Source of the DNA: Streptomyces sp. OR43
Lineage (GTDB): Bacteria > Actinomycetota > Actinomycetes > Streptomycetales > Streptomycetaceae
Assembly (NCBI RefSeq): GCF_008042275.1
Contig: NZ_RDBK01000011.1
Coordinates: 18,247-82,246, forward strand
DNA length: 64,000 nucleotides
Direction of reading: 5' to 3'
Shown here one piece after another: positions 25,249-33,087 of the stretch (position 1 is its first letter; each line of letters begins with the position of its first letter). A model generated the notes under the pieces. That model made no database searches. It saw only the letters and a program-made list of their open reading frames with translations, and had not been told where the DNA came from. Both the position numbers and the translations under genes were made by a program.

Positions 25249-27144
25249 TCAGGGAGTGACGAGGGCGAAGTCCGGGTCCGGGGGACTGAGGTGGCCGAGG
25301 AGTTCGGTGATCTTCGCCGCGTCACCGGTGATGGTGGCGCGCCCGGCGAGCTCCGACGGGGGGAGGCTGCCCAGCAGGACGCCACGCAGCGCGGCCTCGT
25401 CCAGGGCCACCTCCACGTCGGGGGAGGAGACGGCCGGTCCGGTCCCGGCGATGTGGGTGAGCACCCCGTTGCGCAGCCGCAGGGTGACGGGCTCGCCGTC
25501 CGTCACGTTCCAGCGCACGCTGATGTCCGCGTCCCAGCTGCGAGGGCCGTCGACCCGGATGGACAGGGCGTCGAAGAGCTGGTCCAGCGACAGCGCGCGG
25601 AGGAAGTCCCCGGACGCGGTGGTGGTCGGCGACCCGACCGGTCCCCGGCGGAGTTCCAGAGCGCCCGTCAAATAGAAGTTGCGCCAGGTGCCGTTCTCGC
25701 TGCCGTACCCCAGCTGCTCCAGCGCGTCCGCCTGCAGAGCGAGGGCCTCCGCATGCGTCGGGTTCGCGAAGACGACATGGTTCACGACCTGCGCGACCCA
25801 GCGGAAGTCGCCTTCGGCGAACGCGTCACGCGCCCGGCGCACCACCTCGTCGGCGCCCCCCATGAAATCCACATACCGCGTGGACGCCTCGACGGGCGGG
25901 TGCTCCCACAGATGGGCCGGGTTTCCGTCGAACCAGCCCATGTACCGCTGGTAGATGGCCTTGGTGTTGTGGCTGACGGATCCGTAGTAGCCGTGGGTGT
26001 GCCAGGCCCGCTCCAGCGCCGGAGGCATCTCCATCGCCTCGGCGATCTCCAGGGGTGTCATTCCCTGGTTGATCATCCGCAGCGTCTGGTCGTGCAGGTA
26101 GGCGTACAGGTCGCGCTGCACGGAGAGGAACTCCTGTGCCTTCTCCCGGCCCCACACGGGCCAGTGGTGGGAGGCGAAGGCGACATCGGTGGAGTCGCCG
26201 AACAGGGTGACCGCCTCGGTCAGGTAGCGGGCCCAGACCCGCGGGTCGCGGACCTCCGCACCCCGGAGGGTCAGCAGGTTGTGCAGGTTGTGGGTCGCGT
26301 TCTCGGCGAGGCAGAGTGCCGCGTGGTCGGGGAAGTGGATGTTCAGCTCGGAAGGGGCCTCGGTGCCGGGCGTGAGCTGGAAGACCATGCGGATGCCGTC
26401 GACGGTCTCCGTCTGCCCGGTGCGGGTGATGTCGAGCGTCGGCGGGATCAGGCCGACCGAGCCCGTCGAGGTCGTCTGCCCCAGCCCCGCGCCGATCTGT
26501 CCCTGCGGGCCCTTGGGGAGGGCGGCCCCGTACATGTAGGCGGCGCGGCGCGCCATCGCCGTGCCCGCGTACACGTTCTCGCTGACCGCGTGCTCCAGGA
26601 AGCCCTCCGGTGCGATCACGGGCACGCCACCGGCGACCTCCTCTTCGCTGAGTACGCCCTTCACTCCACCGAAATGGTCGACATGACTGTGCGTGTACAG
26701 CACGGCGGTGACCGGGCGGTCGCCGCGATGGCTGCGGTAGAGCGCGAGGGCCGCGGCGGCGGTCTCGGACGAGATGAGCGGGTCGATCACCAGGACGCCG
26801 CGCTCGCCCTCGACGACCGTCATGTTCGACAGGTCGAATCCGCGGATCTGGTAGATGCCCTCCACGACCTCGAACAGTCCGTGGTCGGCGACCAGCCGGC
26901 TCTGCCGCCACAGGCTCGGATTGGCGGTGGGCGGGCAGTCCTGGGCCAGGAACCCGTAGGCGTCGAGATTCCAGACGGACGTACCGTCGGCTGTGCTGAT
27001 CTCGCTGGTCTCCGCCGTCCCCATGAACCCGCGCCGGGCGTCGTCCATGTCCTGGGTGTCATCGAACGGGAAACGGCTCAGAACCTCCTCGTTCGCCCGG
27101 CTGATCGAAGACTCGGCAGGCTTGGACTGGGTGTTCCCGGACAT
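25249..27144 (-). CDS. Alkyl/aryl-sulfatase (SdsA1-like, metallo-beta-lactamase fold)
   Basis: 631 aa from ATG at 27144, chosen because GAGGGAGCG precedes it; the open frame extends 24 codons further without a site. The zinc-binding motif THSHVDHFGG gives His152, His154, Asp156 and His157. Further family signatures are FPDHAALCLAENATHNLHNL and FASHHWPVWG. The C-terminal ~130 residues resemble the SCP2-like sterol-carrier domain of SdsA1-type enzymes (WDADISVRWNVTDGEPVTLR). No clear signal peptide. These enzymes hydrolyse primary or secondary alkyl sulfates such as SDS, releasing sulfate. Monocistronic between DUF389 and the M4 peptidase. Confidence 0.93.
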   Translation of the reverse strand: MSGNTQSKPAESSISRANEEVLSRFPFDDTQDMDDARRGFMGTAETSEISTADGTSVWNLDAYGFLAQDCPPTANPSLWRQSRLVADHGLFEVVEGIYQIRGFDLSNMTVVEGERGVLVIDPLISSETAAAALALYRSHRGDRPVTAVLYTHSHVDHFGGVKGVLSEEEVAGGVPVIAPEGFLEHAVSENVYAGTAMARRAAYMYGAALPKGPQGQIGAGLGQTTSTGSVGLIPPTLDITRTGQTETVDGIRMVFQLTPGTEAPSELNIHFPDHAALCLAENATHNLHNLLTLRGAEVRDPRVWARYLTEAVTLFGDSTDVAFASHHWPVWGREKAQEFLSVQRDLYAYLHDQTLRMINQGMTPLEIAEAMEMPPALERAWHTHGYYGSVSHNTKAIYQRYMGWFDGNPAHLWEHPPVEASTRYVDFMGGADEVVRRARDAFAEGDFRWVAQVVNHVVFANPTHAEALALQADALEQLGYGSENGTWRNFYLTGALELRRGPVGSPTTTASGDFLRALSLDQLFDALSIRVDGPRSWDADISVRWNVTDGEPVTLRLRNGVLTHIAGTGPAVSSPDVEVALDEAALRGVLLGSLPPSELAGRATITGDAAKITELLGHLSPPDPDFALVTP

Positions 27145-27309
27145 GGTGCGCTCCCTCGCGACGGACAGGCGGCAGCCCGTCGGCGGCCCCGTCCGCCAGC
27201 CTTGCCGCAGTGTCACTCACCTGCCAGCAGGGCTACTCCGAACGGATCAGGCGTGGGCGCGGGCGGTGGCCGACCGGAGGCGGCACCCTCCCGGCGGAGC
27301 ACATGAGGA

Positions 27310-27342
27310 GAGGCGGCCGGGCTCCCCAAAGCCGGCCGCCTC
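27310..27342. terminator. Hairpin terminator of the M4 peptidase gene
   Basis: An 11-bp perfect stem, GAGGCGGCCGG / CCGGCCGCCTC, with an 11-nt loop lies 24 bp downstream of the minus-strand M4 peptidase stop. Confidence 0.65.
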
Positions 27343-27365
27343 CCGTTCATGACTCCCCGGTCAGA

Positions 27366-30257
27366 TCAGCAACGGCCGGCCGGGCGGTCGCGCTTCACGA
27401 GGTTCGTGTAGCCGGTCGTGCCGTCCAGCCACAGGACACGCTGACCTTCGTCGGCCGTGCCGAACGCCTGCTCGCCGCGGTTGCAGGACATCCGCTGCGG
27501 GCCGCCCTTGCCGTCGGGCGCGACCTGGTACAGCTTCGCCATCGTGTCGTTGGCCCACCACGTGGCCGGCGGGGTGCTCGTGATGCTGACCGCGTCGTCC
27601 GAGGCCGTCAGCGTGTAGGCGTAGAGGGAGCCTTCGCCCGCCTCCGGGGTGACGGTGACCGGGTTCGAGCCGTCGAGGCCGGCGCGGCGCACCGCGGCCT
27701 TGCCGGAGTCGGTGAGGTCGTTGTCCTCGATCCAGAAGACACCGTCGTCGGTGATCGCGGTCTGGCCGATGCCCATGGCGTCGTCGGCGGCGGGCATCGT
27801 CGTCTTGGTGTGGGTCGCCGTGTCGAAGACCTCGACGCCGACCTTCATGTTGCCGTTGGCGTCAGGGGCCACCTTGGCGTAGGCGATCTTGCCGTCCTTG
27901 ATGGAGGCCAGGCCCGAGATGTTGTAGGGGCGGCCGCCGTCGACCAGACCGGTCTCGCCGGTCTTCATGTTGACGTACCGGACGTTCGTGACACCGTACT
28001 GCGGGTTGAGGGCGGTGTACGCGACCCAGTCACCGTCCACGACGAGGCCGGTGACGTCGCTGCCGATGCCGTCGACCCTCTTGGCGAGGCCGCCGCCGAC
28101 CGGGCGCGCCATGATGAAGATGCCCTGGCTGCTGTAGTCGGCCCACACCACCGTCTTGCCGTCGGTGTTGGCGTAGACGTTGTAGTCGCCGTTGTTGGCG
28201 CTCACCAGCTGCGGCTGGCCCTTGCCGGAGGTGTTGCCCAGCCACACCGAGTACGGCTCGCTGCCGTCCTCGTTGGAGCGGGAGACGGCGTACTTGCCGC
28301 CGGCCGCGCCCACGCCGGTGCTGGCGATGTTGACCTTGGAGACGAGCGTGTCGGTGTCGACACCGAGGGCCTTCTCCCAGCCGGGGACGATGCCGTGCGC
28401 GTCGAAGGACCGCTTGACGATCGCCAGCTGGGCCTTGGTGGCACCCAGCTCCTGCGCGGCTGCGATGACCGCGGCGCGGCCCTCGGTGAAGCCGTCGAGG
28501 GGGGTCATGTACGCGGACAGGGCGCGGTAGACGTACTGGTCGGCGAGCTCGGCGCCCAGGTCCTGGCGCATGTCCCACAGCGCGCCGGAGAAGATCGTCG
28601 AGTTGAGGTGGACGCCGCCGTTGTCACCGCTGTAGGTGACGCCGATGAAGTTCTTCGACGTGGTGGCGCCGTCGTTCAGGTCGCGCAGGGCGCACTCGCG
28701 GGGGCCCGCGGTGGTGCACAGGTCCTCACCCAGGAGACCGGCGTCCGGGTCGTCCATTGACTGGCCATTGGCCTCCAGGTCGATGGCGTTGCCGAAGTAG
28801 TCGGCGAGCGCCTCGTTCATGGCACCGGACTGGCCCGCGTAGACCAGGTTCGCGGTGTGCTCGACGACGCCGTGGGTCATCTCGTGGCCGACGACGTCGG
28901 TGTCGGCGGAGAAGGTGCGGTAGTCGCCGCCGCCCTGGCCGTACACCATCTTCTGGCCGTCCCAGAAGGCGTTGTTGTACGGCTGGCCCCGCTGGACGAC
29001 ACCGACCAGGGAGTAGATGTAGCCGTCCTGGCCGTCGAGGCCCTTACGACCGAAGTGGTTCTTGTAGTAGTCGTACACCTTGCCGGCCGCCCAGTGGGCG
29101 TCCACGGCGCCGGAGTTGGTGTACTCCTCGCCGAGGTCCGGGGTGGCTGGCTGGAAGTACTTGACGCCGGTGGGCCAGACACCGGAGGCACTGGACGCCT
29201 CACGGCCGCGGGCGTCGTACGTGGCGATCATGGGGCCCGCGTACGGGGAGTCGTCCACGCCCCGCTTGCTGTAGTCGATCATCTGCAGGAGACCCTTGGT
29301 GTCCTTGTACAGATTGATGTCGACCTTCTGGCCGTTGTAGCGGACGCCGCTGCCCTTGACGACGAGCTGGTCGGCGGCCGCGGTGGTGGCGTCGGCGGGG
29401 GCCTCGACGCCTTCCGTCGCGCCGGTGCCCGTGCCCGTGGCGCCGAAGGTCTTGATGCCGCTGTACTGCATGACCGGGAAGCCGGAGTGCGCGTCGATGT
29501 ACACCTCCTGCTGGACCGGCGAACCGTCGGCCGGGTTGGTGCCCGTGACGGTGATGTGCCGGGTCAGCACGCCGGTGCCCTGCGGGAGGATCGTGACGGC
29601 CCCGGCCGTGCCGGTGAACTCGGCCCGGCCCGGCTTCTCGCCCTTGGCCGGGGCGCGCAGCAGCCCGCCGCCCAGCTGGGTCGTGACGGCGCCGACCGCC
29701 CGCTCGATGGCGGTCTCTTCGGAGATCTTCGGGGCGACCGAGTCGAGCTTGAGCTCGGTGAAGTAGTTGCCGGAGGTGCCGGTGACGGTGCGCTTGCCGT
29801 CCTTCTTGGTCATCCGGACCAGGTACTGGCCGCCCAGGACCTCGACACCCTTGTACTTCTGCTGAAGACGGACCGTCTCCTTGCCACCCTTCTCGGCCGT
29901 GGTCCCGGCCGTGGCCAGGTCCTTCGCCGAGGTGTCCGCGATGTGGTAGCGGCTCTTCTTCGCCTTCAGATGTCCGCGCGCCGCGTCGGCGGCGCTGCCG
30001 GTGGCGGTCACCGCCTCGTGCAGGTCGGTGACGAGCGAGGGGGTCTCGGTCTCGGTACCCGGCGTCACCTCGGACGCGGAGGACGCGGGGGCGGTGTCCG
30101 CGTGCGCGGCCGGTATCGCCGTGACCAACAGGCCCGCGGCGGCCAGCACCGCGGCGAGCAGCGAGGCCACCCGCGCGGCGATCGCCGCGCCGCCGCGGAC
30201 CGTCTCGATGCCGGTGGCACGTGGGGTGTTCACCGAGCTCAGCAGCTGGGCACGCAT
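27366..30257 (-). CDS. Secreted M4 (thermolysin-type) metallopeptidase with C-terminal beta-propeller
   Basis: 963 aa from ATG at 30257 with GGGGGTG upstream. Signal peptide at ~30-54 (VASLLAAVLAAAGLLVTAI, cleavage near AHADT). FTP propeptide ~105-155 and PepSY-like region ~190-250 precede the catalytic domain. Zinc ligands are His458 and His462 (HEMTHG), with Glu482 20 residues later (NEALADYFG), exactly the thermolysin spacing. The ~310 residues after the catalytic domain form repeats such as GKTVVWADYSSQGIFIM and DGKIAYAKV, which look like a TolB/WD-type propeller and are not part of a minimal M4 enzyme. Extracellular protein degradation is expected. The upstream region contains TGCATG-N19-CATGCA, and a short LuxR-type HTH gene is divergent. 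Confidence 0.93.
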   Translation of the reverse strand: MRAQLLSSVNTPRATGIETVRGGAAIAARVASLLAAVLAAAGLLVTAIPAAHADTAPASSASEVTPGTETETPSLVTDLHEAVTATGSAADAARGHLKAKKSRYHIADTSAKDLATAGTTAEKGGKETVRLQQKYKGVEVLGGQYLVRMTKKDGKRTVTGTSGNYFTELKLDSVAPKISEETAIERAVGAVTTQLGGGLLRAPAKGEKPGRAEFTGTAGAVTILPQGTGVLTRHITVTGTNPADGSPVQQEVYIDAHSGFPVMQYSGIKTFGATGTGTGATEGVEAPADATTAAADQLVVKGSGVRYNGQKVDINLYKDTKGLLQMIDYSKRGVDDSPYAGPMIATYDARGREASSASGVWPTGVKYFQPATPDLGEEYTNSGAVDAHWAAGKVYDYYKNHFGRKGLDGQDGYIYSLVGVVQRGQPYNNAFWDGQKMVYGQGGGDYRTFSADTDVVGHEMTHGVVEHTANLVYAGQSGAMNEALADYFGNAIDLEANGQSMDDPDAGLLGEDLCTTAGPRECALRDLNDGATTSKNFIGVTYSGDNGGVHLNSTIFSGALWDMRQDLGAELADQYVYRALSAYMTPLDGFTEGRAAVIAAAQELGATKAQLAIVKRSFDAHGIVPGWEKALGVDTDTLVSKVNIASTGVGAAGGKYAVSRSNEDGSEPYSVWLGNTSGKGQPQLVSANNGDYNVYANTDGKTVVWADYSSQGIFIMARPVGGGLAKRVDGIGSDVTGLVVDGDWVAYTALNPQYGVTNVRYVNMKTGETGLVDGGRPYNISGLASIKDGKIAYAKVAPDANGNMKVGVEVFDTATHTKTTMPAADDAMGIGQTAITDDGVFWIEDNDLTDSGKAAVRRAGLDGSNPVTVTPEAGEGSLYAYTLTASDDAVSITSTPPATWWANDTMAKLYQVAPDGKGGPQRMSCNRGEQAFGTADEGQRVLWLDGTTGYTNLVKRDRPAGRC

Positions 30258-30281
30258 TGTTCACACCCCCGCTCCGGTACT

Positions 30282-30312
30282 TGCATGTCGCTATCCGATA
30301 TCCGTTCATGCA
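30282..30312. promoter_or_regulatory. Dyad upstream of the M4 peptidase: TGCATG-N19-CATGCA
   Basis: The outer arms TGCATG and CATGCA enclose an inner TATC-C-GATA palindrome. It sits 25-55 bp upstream of the M4 peptidase start, where an operator is expected. Its arms differ from the TGGCGAG dyads of the S8 array. Confidence 0.3.
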
Positions 30313-30674
30313 GCAGTGGCACCGGAGGGGCACCGTGCGGAGTTCATCCGCCGACCGACGCGGCGGACCCGACGGCCTCCGCGCTGGTGGTGAGCGACTC
30401 GCTCCTGAGCAACGCCCTGGTGCCGCTCTTCGAGGCGGTCTGGGAGCGGGCCGTCCCCATCGGGTCCGTCACGCACGACCGGATCACGGACGAGGACCGG
30501 GAACTGCTGACCATGCTCGCCTCCGGCCTGAAGGACGAGGCGATGGCCCGGCGCCTCGACATCCACGTGCACACGGTCCGCCGCCGCATCACCCGCCTGA
30601 TGCAGGCCCTGAACGCGGAGACCCGGTTCCAGGCCGGGGTGCAGGCGGCCCTGCGGGGCTGGCTGACCGTATGA
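30285..30674 (+). pseudogene. LuxR-type HTH protein, N-terminally truncated remnant
   Basis: The open frame from ATG at 30285 gives 129 aa, but only the last ~90 residues look like protein. They align with the C-terminal third of the LuxR-type regulator at 1604: LVPLFEAVWERAVPI corresponds to LVTELFAAAWRHSRPY, and DRELLTMLASGLKDEAMARR...HTVRRRITRLMQAL to DRQILQLMLSGLTDAATAKQ...RTVQRRLRAL. The sensor part is missing, there is no convincing ribosome site, and only 27 bp separate it from the divergent M4 gene. It may be a decayed regulator, or a short HTH-only protein started at a downstream GTG. Confidence 0.6.
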
Positions 30675-30790
30675 ATCAGGCCTGTTCAGGGTCGCCCGCA
30701 CCCCGGCCGCCCGGACCTTGACGGCCGGAATATGATCACGTCGATCGGCCAGGGGGGCCAGATCCTTGTGGGCCTCTGGGGGGCGACGCC

Positions 30791-31357
30791 GTGGGTGTCA
30801 TCGTGGGTGCAGTGGTTGCGGTACTGGTGGTCGTGGGCGTGTGGTGGGTCGTCCGGACCTACAACCGGCTCGTCCGGCTGCGGAATCAGACACAGGCCTC
30901 GTGGGCCCAGATCGACGTGCAGTTGAAGCGGCGCCACGACCTGATACCGAATCTCGTCGAGGGGGCGCGCGGCTACGCCGCCCATGAGCGCGGGACCTTC
31001 GAAGCGGTCACCGCCGCGCGCGGAGCGGCCGTGAGCGGCGAGCTCGGGGTGACGGAGCGGGCGGCCGCCGAGGACACGCTCACCACGACGCTGGGGAAGC
31101 TGTTCGCGCTCGGCGAGAGCTATCCGGACCTCAAGGCCGACCAGCACTTCAGCACGGTGCAGGCCGAGCTGAGGTCCGCCGAGGACAAGATCGCGTACGC
31201 GCGGCAGTTCTACAACAGCGCCGTGCAGAGCTACCACACCGCCCTGGAGAGCTTCCCGGGGAACATCGTGGCCGGGCTGGGCGGAGCGCACGGGAGGCGG
31301 GAGTACTTCGAGGCCCCCGGTGCGCCGCAGGACCGGGTCCAGGTGAGATTCGCGTGA
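30791..31357 (+). CDS. lemA: LemA family membrane-anchored protein
   Basis: 188 aa from GTG at 30791. One N-terminal membrane segment (VIVGAVVAVLVVVGVWWVV) is followed by the LemA signature YNRLVRLRNQTQASWAQIDVQLKRRHDLIPNLVEGARGY (given in parts: YNRLV, W-x-Q-I-D-V-Q-L-K-R-R, DLIPNLVE) and a helical bundle ending QFYNSAVQSYHTALESFPGN. Molecular role unknown; the topology is an N-terminal anchor with the bundle on one membrane face. It overlaps the DUF2207 gene by 4 bp (GTGA), the classic LemA-DUF2207 pair. Confidence 0.92.
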   Translation: MGVIVGAVVAVLVVVGVWWVVRTYNRLVRLRNQTQASWAQIDVQLKRRHDLIPNLVEGARGYAAHERGTFEAVTAARGAAVSGELGVTERAAAEDTLTTTLGKLFALGESYPDLKADQHFSTVQAELRSAEDKIAYARQFYNSAVQSYHTALESFPGNIVAGLGGAHGRREYFEAPGAPQDRVQVRFA

Positions 31358-32928
31358 CACACATCGAACAGCTCTACTGGGGCGGCGCCGCCCTGATCGT
31401 GCTCTGGCTCGTCGTCTTCGGCTTCGCGCTGGCCGTCACCCGCAACGGCGTGGTCACCCCGGGGCCGGCGAGCCAGGAGCTCGGGGACGAACCCGAGTCG
31501 CCGGCCGTCGTCAGCCTGCTCGGCAACGGCTGGCGGGGAGTCGAGCACGCCGCCGCGGCCACCCTGCTGGACCTCGCGGCCCGCGGGCTCGTCGAGCTGC
31601 GGCAGCCGGGCGACGACCCGGCCCGCAGCAGCGTTCACGTCACCGAGGCCGGCCGGGCGGCGCCGACGCTGCTGCCCTACGAGCGACGGGTGCTGGACCG
31701 CGTCAGCGCCCGCGCGGTGCACGGCGCCGCGCCCATCGGGGCGATCGCCTTCCGCGACGTCAAGCGCGCCGTCGCGTGGAACGCCGAGCTGCGCAAGGAG
31801 ATCATCGGCGAGGCCAGGCTGCGCGGCCTGTCCCGGTTCCGGTTCGCACCGTGGCTCGTCAGCGCTCTGCTGTTCTGCGCGTTCGTGCCCGGTGCGCTGT
31901 TCACCGTGGCGGCGGTCATGGGAGGTCACAACCTGCGCGCCGCGCTCGCCGTCGGTGTGGCGCCGGCGCTCCCGCTGATGTTCCTGCTGGGCAAATCGCT
32001 GGGGGAGCGGGCGACACCCAGAGGACTGGAACGCGCCGGACACTGGGCCGGACTGCGGTCCTGGCTGACCGCGCACGAGGACTTCGCCCGGCTGCCGCCC
32101 GCGGCCGTGACCGTCTGGGACCGCTATCTCGCCTACGGGACCGCGCTCGGCGTCACCACCCTCGCCAGCCGGCTCCTCGGCTTCGACTCGGGAGACCGCC
32201 GACGTGTGTGGTCCTCGTACGGAGGGACCTGGCGACCGGTGCGGATCCGCTACCCGCGGCTGCGCCCCGGGTTCGGCCGCTCGACGGTCCGCCTCCTGGA
32301 CCTGGCGGCCGGGGCGGGCGTGGTCGCGGCGGGCCTGTGTGTCTTCGCGGTGCTGCGGCAGCCCGACTGGTCGGTCGGCTTCGAGGAGTACAGCGAGCAC
32401 GCGTGGCGCCGGCCGGGACTCGTGCTGAGTGCCGGCTGGGTGGTCAGCGCACTGCTCGGGCTCGTGGTGGCCGGCAAGTTCAGCCGCTGGGCGCTGCTGG
32501 GGGCGTTCCTGGCGATGATGCCCGGCAACTTCGAGCAGGGCGAGCACGGCTGGTTCATCGAAGCGGCAGCTCAGGAAGGACCTGTGCCCGCCGAGGTGGC
32601 GGCGATCGTGGCCTTCGGCGCGCTGGCCGCGTACTTCGTGGTACTCGCCTGCCTGGAGCGCCGGGAACCCGACACGATCACCGGCGAGGTGCTGCGGATG
32701 GAGTCGCGCAAGGGGAAGGGGGCGGCCCGCTTCCTGGTCCTGGACGAGGGGGACACGGACGTGACGACCGCCTGGGCGCTGCCCGCGACCTCCCAGGGCA
32801 TCGCGACCGGCGCCCGGGTACGGCTCGGGGTCTCGCGGGGCACCCGCACCATCCGTTCCGCGGAGCTGCTCAAGGCCGCGATGCCGGAGGGCGACCGGTT
32901 GAAGCCCGCCAGGCAGGACGCCTCCTGA
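31354..32928 (+). CDS. DUF2207-type membrane protein, partner of LemA
   Basis: 524 aa from GTG at 31354, coupled to lemA by a 4-bp overlap. The first segment (ALIVLWLVVFGFALAVTRNG) is followed by a cytosolic winged-helix-like part (TLLDLAARGLVELRQPGD, AVAWNAELRKEI), then a pair of membrane segments near 180-225, further hydrophobic segments at ~310-400 and ~415-435, and a soluble C-terminal tail. This is the C-terminal half of the DUF2207 family; the large extracellular domain of longer members seems reduced. Function unknown; probably works in the envelope with LemA. Confidence 0.8.
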   Translation: MTHIEQLYWGGAALIVLWLVVFGFALAVTRNGVVTPGPASQELGDEPESPAVVSLLGNGWRGVEHAAAATLLDLAARGLVELRQPGDDPARSSVHVTEAGRAAPTLLPYERRVLDRVSARAVHGAAPIGAIAFRDVKRAVAWNAELRKEIIGEARLRGLSRFRFAPWLVSALLFCAFVPGALFTVAAVMGGHNLRAALAVGVAPALPLMFLLGKSLGERATPRGLERAGHWAGLRSWLTAHEDFARLPPAAVTVWDRYLAYGTALGVTTLASRLLGFDSGDRRRVWSSYGGTWRPVRIRYPRLRPGFGRSTVRLLDLAAGAGVVAAGLCVFAVLRQPDWSVGFEEYSEHAWRRPGLVLSAGWVVSALLGLVVAGKFSRWALLGAFLAMMPGNFEQGEHGWFIEAAAQEGPVPAEVAAIVAFGALAAYFVVLACLERREPDTITGEVLRMESRKGKGAARFLVLDEGDTDVTTAWALPATSQGIATGARVRLGVSRGTRTIRSAELLKAAMPEGDRLKPARQDAS

Positions 32929-33087
32929 GGACGGAGCCGGGCCGCCCGGGGCAGGCGAGCGCGGTTCCGGGCTCCCGGTTCGTCACCCGCTTTGCTCCGC
33001 CGTCCCGTCCTGCGGCTAGTTTGTGTGCAGGACAGATACGCACGCCCGTGGAACCAGGGGTTCACGGGGGACGGGAGGACGGGAAGA

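Noticed and set aside
25291..30257. Large plus-strand open frames opposite the alkylsulfatase and M4 peptidase
   Set aside because: Same GC-shadow effect; the minus-strand genes have clear catalytic motifs.
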